From positions 1 to 6,364 of the forward strand of contig JAEZBH010000024.1 of NCBI GenBank assembly GCA_023427285.1: a stretch of 6,364 nucleotides of DNA, read 5' to 3'. Source of the DNA: Pseudomonadota bacterium. Its GTDB lineage: Bacteria; Pseudomonadota; Alphaproteobacteria; Sphingomonadales; Sphingomonadaceae. Under the pieces are notes generated by a model. It worked only from the letters and a program-made list of their open reading frames with translations, was not told where the DNA came from and ran no database searches. Below, piece after piece: positions 1 to 4,906 of this stretch (position 1 is the first letter of the stretch; every line of letters starts with the position of its first letter). The position numbers were made by a program, and so were the translations under genes.

Positions 1-1104
1 TTATTGGTCTTCTCCGTGTGGAACGGGGTTAGGCGCAGCCGAGGCAGCTGCTGGCCCGCCATCGCCAGCGCCCGCCTCCTGCATTTGCCGGACCAGGTAG
101 ATGGGGCGGCGCTTTACCTCTTGGAAGATAAAGCCTACATATATGCCAATGAAACCCAGCAGGATCATTAATATACCGCCAATAAACAGCAGGATAAACA
201 TCAGCGAGCTCCAGCCGGGTGCCAGGCTGGCCTGGCTGCCGGTGACCCAAAAGCGCAGCACGTAAATCACCTCTGCAAAGGCCGCCAGCAGCATCAGCAG
301 GCCGAGCGAAATGCCGACGTAGAGTGGAACCAGCGAAAACGAGAAGATGGCATTAGCAGCCAGCCGCAGCATCTTCTTGAGCGTGTATTTAGACTTGCCT
401 GCCAGCCGGATGGGGGGTGTGTAAGGTAAGATCACCGTGCGAAAGCCCATCCACGAAACCATGCCGCGCAGGAAGCGGTGATACTCGCGCATCTGCTTAA
501 GCGCGTCCACTACTGTGCGCGACATCAGACGGAAGTCGGCCCCGCCCGGCAGGATTTCGGTATCGCCCACGCGGTTGATCAGCCGGTAAAATATCTCGGA
601 GGTGCGCTGCTTGAAGGAATGCCCGCCTACCTCATCGGCGCGCTGCGTCAGCACCAGGTCGTAGCCCGATTCCGCCAGCCGCAGCATCTCGGGGATCAGC
701 GCGGGCGGGTGCTGCCCATCGCCGTCGAGGCTGATGACGTAATCACCCTGGGCAGTATCCAACCCGGCGGTGAGGGCGGCCTGGTGCCCAAAGTTGCGGC
801 TCAGCTCGATGGTGGTCACGCGCCCGTCATCGCACGCCAGGCTGCGCAGCGCTTCGGCGGTGCCATCCGATGAGCCGTCGTTGACGTAGTAGATGAGGAA
901 CCGGTAAGGCAGCGAGGAGAGTGTTTCGCACAACTGGCGGTGGAACGCCGGGAGCGCTTCTTCCTCGTTGTACACAGGGACGACGATGCCGATGGTTTTC
1001 TGGTGTGGTTGGGATGCAAACACGGAATGTCTATGGTTTCCGCAAGCGCCGGGCGGGGCGCATGCGGAAGGTGGGTTATTTTCGGATGCGGTAGAGGAAC
1101 TCAC
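1..1104 (-). CDS. Polyprenyl-phosphate glycosyltransferase, family GT2, with two C-terminal membrane helices
   Basis: This is a GT-A fold glycosyltransferase of the DPM1/GtrB/ArnC type. Such enzymes move a sugar from a nucleotide donor to an undecaprenyl/polyprenyl phosphate carrier at the inner membrane face. Visible motifs are PVYNEEE (43-49), NDGSSDGT (75-82), SRNFGHQAAL (102-111), the metal-binding region LDGDGQHPP (126-134), ADFRLMSR (189-196), YHRFLRGMVSWMGF (208-221) and GKSKYTLKKM (236-245). Two hydrophobic helices (about 254-283 and 300-326) anchor the C-terminus, followed by an Ala/Pro/Gly-rich tail. Family members often read LDADLQDPPE; here the Asp-x-Asp is DGDG. The GTG at 1104 overlaps the upstream LarA-like gene by 29 bases and has no clear Shine-Dalgarno. 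A second in-frame GTG at 1023 (340 residues) starts just before the conserved domain and may be the true start. It is probably co-transcribed with the LarA-like gene. The sugar donor cannot be told. Confidence 0.9.
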   Translation of the reverse strand: MSSSTASENNPPSACAPPGACGNHRHSVFASQPHQKTIGIVVPVYNEEEALPAFHRQLCETLSSLPYRFLIYYVNDGSSDGTAEALRSLACDDGRVTTIELSRNFGHQAALTAGLDTAQGDYVISLDGDGQHPPALIPEMLRLAESGYDLVLTQRADEVGGHSFKQRTSEIFYRLINRVGDTEILPGGADFRLMSRTVVDALKQMREYHRFLRGMVSWMGFRTVILPYTPPIRLAGKSKYTLKKMLRLAANAIFSFSLVPLYVGISLGLLMLLAAFAEVIYVLRFWVTGSQASLAPGWSSLMFILLFIGGILMILLGFIGIYVGFIFQEVKRRPIYLVRQMQEAGAGDGGPAAASAAPNPVPHGEDQ

Positions 1105-2326
1105 CGGCGCGCGGTACGACCAGCACGCCCTCGTCTTCCCGGTTGGTCCATTCTTCCATGCGGATGGAAGCCGGGTCGCAGTAGCCCAGGTTAACGGCGC
1201 GGCAATCCGCTTCGGGGATGCCGGTAGCCAGCGTCACGTGGATGCGCGGGTGTTCCACGCCGTTCTCATAGGTGCCGATGCCGCGCAGGTGCGTAGAGTG
1301 CGCCAGCACGCCCCACGGATAATCCTTAAAGCGGTCCCACTGCTTTACAAAGTAATCGCGTACGTGGTAGCCGATCTCGCGGATCACCTTGCCGTGGGTC
1401 TCACTGAACCGCTTGATATGCGGGGCGTAGATGATCACCTCGCCGCCGTCGGCGATGACCGGCTCCATCTTGTACATGCCCTTCGCGCCTACCCAAATCT
1501 CATCGTACATTTCGGGCAGCACCGAAAGCACGCGCTGGTAGGGCTTTGAGACCCAATGGACGTGTACCTGGGCTGAAAGATCGGCGGCTTCGGAGTAGGC
1601 TTCTTCTGGCGTGCCAAAGAACACGCCCGAGATGCCTTCGTGCGTCACCACGCTGCACAGGGCGTGCCGCTGCACGGGGATCATCGCGGCGGCGCGGTTG
1701 ATCACCCGGCGCATGGGCGTTTCTTTGGTACCGATCGCCTCGTAGGAGGTGATCAGCGCGCCGAGCCAATGGGTGAAGTCGATAATATCGGGGCCGGCTA
1801 TGCCGGGGAAGAAATACTTGTTGCCGCCCGAAAAACCGACAACCTCGTGGGGGAAGACCGGCCCGCAGATTATGATCTGATCGTAATCGAGGATGCGGCG
1901 GTTGAGCCGCACGGGCACTTCCATTTCCAGCAGCCCGTTGCTCAGCTCCAAAATGTCGCTGCTGGGGATAGCGCCAAGGACGGTGAGTGACTGAGGATCC
2001 TTCCATGCGTGGTTGAAGAAGTTCACATTGGCGTATTGGGTCGCCTTTTCTTCGGCGGTGATGCCTACCTGCTTGTAGATCGCTTCGTTGCTCATCGGTA
2101 CGTGCGTACCGAGGGCGATGAGGAAGTCGAGCTGCTTCACCTTGCCCAGCAGGTGCCTGGTGAGCTGCCGGAAGAACATGGGCATGGGCATAGTGCGGGT
2201 GCTGTCCGGGATCAGCACGAGCACGCGCTTGCCCGCCAGATTCAGGCTGTCCAGCCCTTCCACCACCGATTCAACCTGCGTTTCGCTGAGGAAACCATGC
2301 GGGGTAGACGTTCCAATGACGCTCAT
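1076..2326 (-). CDS. LarA-like nickel-pincer-cofactor racemase/epimerase (DUF2088 family)
   Basis: The 416-residue product is a full-length homologue of lactate racemase LarA, which interconverts 2-hydroxyacid stereoisomers using a covalently bound nickel-pincer nucleotide. All main signature residues are visible: DSTR (41-44), GTHVP (73-77, His75), PHEVVGFSGGNK (159-170, His160 and Lys170) and His186. The spacing His160-Lys170-His186 matches His174-Lys184-His200 of Lactobacillus plantarum LarA exactly; there the lysine tethers the cofactor and the last histidine ligates nickel. LarA homologues also act on malate, phenyllactate, gluconate and other 2-hydroxyacids, so the substrate here is unknown. 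The cofactor genes larB, larC and larE are not in this window. The ATG is supported by a Shine-Dalgarno GAAAGGA (2334-2340, seven bases upstream) and a TACAAT -10 box further up. The stop TAA lies inside or just before the glycosyltransferase start. Confidence 0.9.
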   Translation of the reverse strand: MSVIGTSTPHGFLSETQVESVVEGLDSLNLAGKRVLVLIPDSTRTMPMPMFFRQLTRHLLGKVKQLDFLIALGTHVPMSNEAIYKQVGITAEEKATQYANVNFFNHAWKDPQSLTVLGAIPSSDILELSNGLLEMEVPVRLNRRILDYDQIIICGPVFPHEVVGFSGGNKYFFPGIAGPDIIDFTHWLGALITSYEAIGTKETPMRRVINRAAAMIPVQRHALCSVVTHEGISGVFFGTPEEAYSEAADLSAQVHVHWVSKPYQRVLSVLPEMYDEIWVGAKGMYKMEPVIADGGEVIIYAPHIKRFSETHGKVIREIGYHVRDYFVKQWDRFKDYPWGVLAHSTHLRGIGTYENGVEHPRIHVTLATGIPEADCRAVNLGYCDPASIRMEEWTNREDEGVLVVPRAGEFLYRIRK

Positions 2327-2333
2327 GTTTTCA

Positions 2334-2340
2334 TCCTTTC
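2334..2340 (-). promoter_or_regulatory. Shine-Dalgarno of the LarA-like gene
   Basis: On the minus strand GAAAGGA lies seven bases upstream of the ATG at 2326. It supports that start. Confidence 0.7.
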
Positions 2341-2380
2341 AGGAGATACTCCACGCGAAGGGATCGCGCCCTATGCGATA

Positions 2381-2412
2381 ATTGTACTCGAAAAGTCTGC
2401 ACGGTCTTCTTC
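2381..2412 (-). promoter_or_regulatory. Candidate sigma-70-type promoter for the LarA-like/glycosyltransferase pair
   Basis: The minus strand carries TACAAT (2381-2386), one mismatch from TATAAT. A weak -35-like AAGACC lies about 16 bases upstream. Transcription would begin near 2374, giving a leader of about 48 bases that includes the Shine-Dalgarno. The -10 box is convincing; the -35 is not. Confidence 0.45.
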
Positions 2413-2462
2413 TGTTTTTCTGCCCACGCAGGAGGGCCATATTTCGTATGTTTATTTGGAAT

Positions 2463-2493
2463 TTGGCCGATCCACGCAAAACTCTAGTAAAAT
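2463..2493 (+). promoter_or_regulatory. Candidate promoter for the small membrane protein and the downstream redox genes
   Basis: On the plus strand a TTGGCC (2463-2468) is followed by TAAAAT (2488-2493), with a 19-base spacer; the alternative -10 TAGTAA (2485-2490) has a 16-base spacer. Transcription would start around 2500, only a few bases before the ATG at 2506, so the message would be leaderless or nearly so. That fits the absence of a Shine-Dalgarno. No better promoter is visible before the peroxiredoxin gene. Confidence 0.4.
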
Positions 2494-2505
2494 TTATCCA
2501 ACGGA

Positions 2506-2733
2506 ATGAAGAATCGTTTTCTCACGTTTCAGTATACGGTAAAGCTGCTGTGGAGCATGACGCACGCGGCATTGCGCGTGGTTGCGCTGATTTTTCTGGC
2601 AGTGGCGGTCGTGCTGATCGCTACGTCACGCGACCCGGTGGGGTGGGGGCTGTTTTGCGGCTTCCTGCTGGTTTTTCTGGTGATCAGTTCCATGGTCATT
2701 TACCGTATGATTTCCAAAGAGCTGGATAAGTAA
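2506..2733 (+). CDS. Small two-helix membrane protein, function unknown
   Basis: The 75-residue product is not one I recognise. It has a short basic N-terminus (MKNRFLTFQYTVK), a first hydrophobic helix at about residues 22-41, a short polar turn (SRDPVG, about 41-46) and a second helix at about 47-67, ending in a charged tail (SKELDK). The helical hairpin suggests an inner-membrane protein. It has no cysteines near the catalytic pattern of its neighbours apart from one (Cys51) inside the second helix. The ATG has no Shine-Dalgarno; a -10-like box ends 12 bases upstream, so leaderless translation is possible. ATG at codon 18 (2557) is an alternative start, but it would remove the basic N-terminus. 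The gene stands 8 bases before a very long hairpin and 97 bases before the selenoprotein gene. Confidence rests on the coherent hydrophobic pattern and clean gene spacing. Confidence 0.65.
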   Translation: MKNRFLTFQYTVKLLWSMTHAALRVVALIFLAVAVVLIATSRDPVGWGLFCGFLLVFLVISSMVIYRMISKELDK

Positions 2734-2741
2734 CCATCAGC

Positions 2742-2803
2742 GTTTGTTTTCGGTGTCGTTTGGGTTATGCAACTGCATCGCCCGAACGACACCGAAAACA
2801 GAC
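2742..2803 (+). repeat. Very long near-perfect inverted repeat / RNA hairpin
   Basis: Arms 2742-2765 and 2780-2803 pair over 24 positions. Twenty-one are Watson-Crick and three (2744:2801, 2761:2784, 2765:2780) are G.U when read as plus-strand RNA. After one mismatch (2766:2779), five more pairs (2767-2771 with 2774-2778) continue to a two-base loop. The structure starts 8 bases after the stop of the small membrane gene and ends 27 bases before the peroxiredoxin ATG. A U-run does not directly follow the stem, so it is not a standard intrinsic terminator. It could be an RNase III or mRNA-stability element, an attenuator, or a palindromic repeat of mobile origin. Confidence 0.85.
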
Positions 2804-2822
2804 CCCTACTTTTGAGGGGAGG
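2803..2822 (+). promoter_or_regulatory. Shine-Dalgarno of the peroxiredoxin gene within a small hairpin
   Basis: GGGGAGG (2816-2822) lies eight bases before the ATG at 2831 and is a strong ribosome site. It fixes the start of the selenoprotein upstream of the in-frame TGA. CCCCT (2803-2807) can pair with AGGGG (2815-2819) around a seven-base loop and could mask the site. The base at 2803 is also the last base of the long hairpin, so the two structures compete only at their edge. Confidence 0.6.
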
Positions 2823-2830
2823 CATTTTCG

Positions 2831-3637
2831 ATGAATTTGAAGATAGGACAGAAAGCGCCCAATTTTTGCCTGCCAAGCCACCTGGGTGGAAAGGTGAGCC
2901 TGGTCGACTTCCGGGGGAAGAACCTGGTGCTGGCCTTCTTCCCGCTGGCCTGGACGCCCATATGAACGAACCAGATCCCGTCGTACGAGACCGAGAAGGA
3001 ATCGTTCGCGGGATTAAATGCCCAGGTTCTGGGCATCAGCGTCGATCATGTGCCTTGTTTGCAGGCCTGGGCCGAGAGCCTGGGCGGTATTAGCTACCCG
3101 CTGCTGAGTGATTTTTGGCCGCACGGCGAGGCCTCGCAGCAGTATGGCGTCTTTCGCCAGGGCGATGGACACTCGGAGCGCGCCATTTTTGTACTCGACC
3201 GGGTAGGCATCATCCGCTACATTGACGTTCACGCCATCGACGACCGCCCAGATAACGAGGAGGTGCGCAAGGTGCTGCGCGCCCTGGAGGCGGAATATAA
3301 AGCTGAGGCGAAGAAAGAGTCGGAGGCCGCGACGTCGCTGGCGTCCGCCGGGGTCTATGCCGGAGAAGAGGATGCGGTCGCCATCCCTGAAGGCGATGTG
3401 GTGCTGTACTGCGCCCGCTGGTGCAAAGACTGCCGCAAAGCGAAGGCGTGGCTGGAAGAGCACGGGGTAGCATACGTGGAAGTCGATATCGACTTCAACT
3501 TTGCCGCGCGTTCTCAGGTGCGCAAATGGGCCAATGGCTCGCTGGTCACCCCGGTGATTCTATTCGACGAGACGGTGATCCTCGATTATGACGTGCCCAG
3601 GCTGGAAGAAGCCTACCGGCGAAGGCAAAGTCGATGA
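2831..3637 (+). CDS. Selenocysteine peroxiredoxin fused to a glutaredoxin/mycoredoxin-like domain (TGA at codon 45 read as Sec)
   Basis: The 268-residue product combines an AhpC/TSA-type peroxiredoxin (about 1-153), an Ala/Glu/Lys-rich linker (about 154-187) and a glutaredoxin-like domain (about 188-265). The catalytic PxxxTxxC motif appears as PLAWTPI-U-TNQIP, with in-frame TGA (2963-2965) at residue 45 in place of the peroxidatic cysteine. Pro38, Thr42 and Arg117 of the active site are intact. Cys76 (VPCLQAW) is a candidate resolving residue. The second domain has WCKDC (197-201) and the cis-proline pair Thr240-Pro241. It should reduce hydroperoxides in the cytoplasm, with the fused domain recycling the oxidised selenium. 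The start has a strong Shine-Dalgarno, and a SECIS-like hairpin follows the TGA. The gene ends in TGA inside an ATGA overlap with the next gene. Without recoding, a caller would see a 44-residue stub and a fragment from GTG 3050. The alternative is a recent nonsense mutation. Confidence 0.87.
2963..2965 (+). other. In-frame TGA, putative selenocysteine codon (Sec45)
   Basis: The codon falls exactly at the peroxidatic residue: seven after Pro38 and three after Thr42, as in PxxxTxxC. It is the only in-frame stop between the ATG at 2831 and the end at 3635. Sequence on both sides is typical peroxiredoxin in the same frame, with no frameshift. Confidence 0.85.
2974..3015 (+). promoter_or_regulatory. 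Putative bacterial SECIS hairpin
   Basis: Starting 8 bases after the TGA, ATCCCG (2975-2980) pairs with CGGGAT (3009-3014), extended by a G.U pair 2974:3015. After a bulged U2981 come pairs 2982-2983:3007-3008, a U.U, and 2985-2988:3002-3005. A purine mismatch pair follows, then CC:GG (2991-2992:2998-2999) closing the loop GAGAA (2993-2997). The loop begins with G and lies 27 bases beyond the TGA. This agrees with the published bacterial SECIS model (small apical loop with a G among its first two bases, 16-37 bases from the UGA). The pairing was done by eye, without energy calculation. Confidence 0.6.
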
Positions 3638-4077
3638 CAACTTGGAAAGAATTTGCGCAGCAAGCGCCTGAACTGGCTGAATTTGGCAAGAAACGTTTCG
3701 CCAGCGCAGTGGCTTATTTGGCAACAGTACGCCCAGATGGCAGCCCGCGCGTGCATCCGGTGACGCCAATCATCGGCGAGCAGTTGTTCCTGTTCATGGA
3801 GCCTACTTCACCCAAGGGGAAAGATCTTCAGCGGGATGGACGCTACGCGCTACACTGCGCGGTGGAAAATTCAAACGGGGGTGGGGGAGAGTTCCATGTG
3901 CGGGGCCGCGCTGTGTTCACCAGCGATCCAGCGTTACGGGCGCAGGCAGTGCGGGCGGCCAGCTATGAACCGGCAGAACGCTATATCCTGTTTGTGCTGT
4001 CGATAGAGGCTGCCTTTAAAAATACCTATGATGAAACTGGCAGCCATCCGGTGCGCTGGCAGATACAGCAGGACTAG
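3634..4077 (+). CDS. Pyridoxamine 5'-phosphate oxidase-like FMN/F420-binding split-barrel protein
   Basis: The 147-residue protein has the split-barrel opening typical of the pyridoxamine-phosphate-oxidase-like superfamily: a helix, then VAYLATVRPDGSPRVHPVTP (26-45), and a strand LFLFMEP (51-57). Lys61/Lys63 and the following helix match the usual 'SPKGKDLQRDGR' phosphate-contact region. Members bind FMN, F420 or haem and include reductases, oxidases and stress proteins; the ligand and reaction here cannot be read from sequence. It is short for a true PdxH. The ATG overlaps the peroxiredoxin stop as ATGA, with GAAGG (3621-3625) eight bases upstream, so translation is probably coupled and the two proteins made together. 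Co-production with a peroxidase suggests a redox or detoxifying role, which is inference. It ends in TAG, 12 bases before the stop of the opposing gene. Confidence 0.85.
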   Translation: MTTWKEFAQQAPELAEFGKKRFASAVAYLATVRPDGSPRVHPVTPIIGEQLFLFMEPTSPKGKDLQRDGRYALHCAVENSNGGGGEFHVRGRAVFTSDPALRAQAVRAASYEPAERYILFVLSIEAAFKNTYDETGSHPVRWQIQQD

Positions 4078-4089
4078 GAGAATCCGCCG

Positions 4090-4893
4090 CTAAACTTCAC
4101 GCTCGCAGCGGCAGTAGCGGTAGGCGCGGCCTTTACGCCCGTTCTGCTCGATCAGCCGCATCTTTCGCAAGCAGTAGATCATCTTATGGGCCAGCCAGGT
4201 GGGCTGGCCCATTGCTTTTGCCAGCTCACGGGCGGTAAATGCCTCTGCGAGTGTGCCGGGCAGCAGGGCAGCCAGCTCTTCGGGGGTGGTAAACACGCGA
4301 CGGTCTACTACTTCCACCAGGCGGCGGTCGTCGGTCACCCAGCCTTTGCGCCGCCACCCTTTCTTGCCGTCGAAATGGCGCACTTCTTCCTCATGTGTCA
4401 GCAGCACTTCGAGGGTGAAGTTGGCGTGCTCCATTAAAAAGGGGATGTACACCAGCTCGCGGAACACGTGCTCCACCCGCCCGCGCCACGGCGAGCGCCG
4501 CCGGTGGGGCGCTTCACCTTCCTGCGCGAGCTGTAAAATCCACTTTTCGCGCGGGATGGGAAATACCAGCCGCACCGGGTGTGTCTCAACCAGCTTTGCC
4601 AGCTTGCGCTTGAGCGGGCTAAAGCTGCCCGTCTGAATTTCGATCAGCAGGTCCCCGCGCACCAGGTCAATCACGTAGCCGTCGACCGGCACTTCCATCT
4701 GATCGCCTGCCTGGGCGTACCACTGCTTGAGCGCGGCGTGGAGTGACTTTTCATTAAAGGTATTGATGCCATTCGCAATGGCCTCGAGCGGAATCTTCTC
4801 ACCCTCGAAGCCATTGCCAACTGCTTCGAGCGGTATCTTTTCAGGCTCTGCTGAATTGGGCTCCACCTCTACCGGTTTGGTTCGTCTTGCCAT
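4090..4893 (-). CDS. Unrecognised protein: PD-(D/E)XK nuclease-like core plus C-terminal winged helix
   Basis: I do not recognise a named family for this 267-residue protein. After a low-complexity N-terminus with a 14-residue tandem repeat (18-45) comes a helix (NEKSLHAALKQWYA, 47-60). Then follow strands with VDGYVIDLVRGDLLIEIQTG (70-89) and a Lys/Arg-rich helix (KRKLAKL, 95-101). The order helix, Asp76, Glu85-x-Gln87 and basic helix resembles the PD-(D/E)XK nuclease fold with Gln in place of the usual Lys. The C-terminus (about 202-262) reads as a winged helix-turn-helix (FTARELAKAMGQPTWLAHKM within 219-238), so DNA binding is likely. The ATG at 4893 is chosen because the frame remains open upstream only as a shadow inside the rhomboid gene. 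A TATAAT box lies seven bases before it, implying leaderless transcription. It could also be read with the rhomboid gene, eight bases upstream. Confidence 0.75.
   Translation of the reverse strand: MARRTKPVEVEPNSAEPEKIPLEAVGNGFEGEKIPLEAIANGINTFNEKSLHAALKQWYAQAGDQMEVPVDGYVIDLVRGDLLIEIQTGSFSPLKRKLAKLVETHPVRLVFPIPREKWILQLAQEGEAPHRRRSPWRGRVEHVFRELVYIPFLMEHANFTLEVLLTHEEEVRHFDGKKGWRRKGWVTDDRRLVEVVDRRVFTTPEELAALLPGTLAEAFTARELAKAMGQPTWLAHKMIYCLRKMRLIEQNGRKGRAYRYCRCEREV
4759..4842 (-). repeat. Two tandem 42-base coding repeats
   Basis: Positions 4801-4842 and 4759-4800 encode EKIPLEAVGNGFEG and EKIPLEAIANGINT, adjacent 14-residue copies near the N-terminus of the unrecognised protein. The DNA copies have diverged, mainly at third positions in the first half. 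The duplication is therefore not very recent, or is kept at protein level. The block lies before the nuclease-like core and may be a flexible tail. Confidence 0.8.
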
Positions 4894-4900
4894 GCCCCGA

Positions 4901-4906
4901 ATTATA
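4901..4906 (-). promoter_or_regulatory. Perfect TATAAT -10 box with leaderless spacing
   Basis: The minus strand reads TATAAT, then seven bases, then the ATG at 4893, so transcription would begin at or next to the start codon. No Shine-Dalgarno is present and no good -35 is seen at 16-18 bases. The box overlaps the TAA stop of the rhomboid gene (4902-4904). Confidence 0.5.

Noticed and set aside
2363..2379. ATCGC/GCGAT inverted repeat around the expected transcription start of the LarA-like gene as an operator
   Set aside because: Five-base arms with a seven-base spacer are expected by chance in GC-rich DNA, and no second copy was seen.
2417..2434. Small inverted repeat CTGC-CCAC-GCAG as a terminator
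   Set aside because: It has four to five pairs, followed by purines on the plus strand and by A residues on the minus strand. No U-tract is present on either strand.
2963..2965. Genome-wide reassignment of TGA to Trp or Gly
   Set aside because: The other seven genes contain no in-frame TGA and use TGG for Trp. The aligned residue in peroxiredoxins is Cys, not Trp or Gly, and TGA serves as the stop at 3635-3637.
2767..3093. A 108-codon frame on the plus strand over the start of the peroxiredoxin
   Set aside because: It begins inside the long hairpin and reads the peroxiredoxin DNA in another frame, with no recognisable domain or ribosome site. It is a shadow.
2831..3637. Peroxiredoxin as a pseudogene or sequencing error
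   Set aside because: There is one stop only, no frameshift, and it hits the catalytic cysteine codon exactly. Both flanks are well conserved and a SECIS-like hairpin follows. An error cannot be excluded without reads, but it is the less likely reading.
3650..3670. A second SECIS-like hairpin after the terminal TGA (GCGC 3655-3658 with GCGC 3664-3667)
   Set aside because: It has only four pairs, and the downstream frame has no recognisable protein. It shows that short hairpins arise easily, so the hairpin alone is not proof of Sec; the catalytic position is the stronger evidence.
4078..4089. Bidirectional terminator between the convergent genes
   Set aside because: The gap is 12 bases and no stem with a U-run is visible in it or right beside it.
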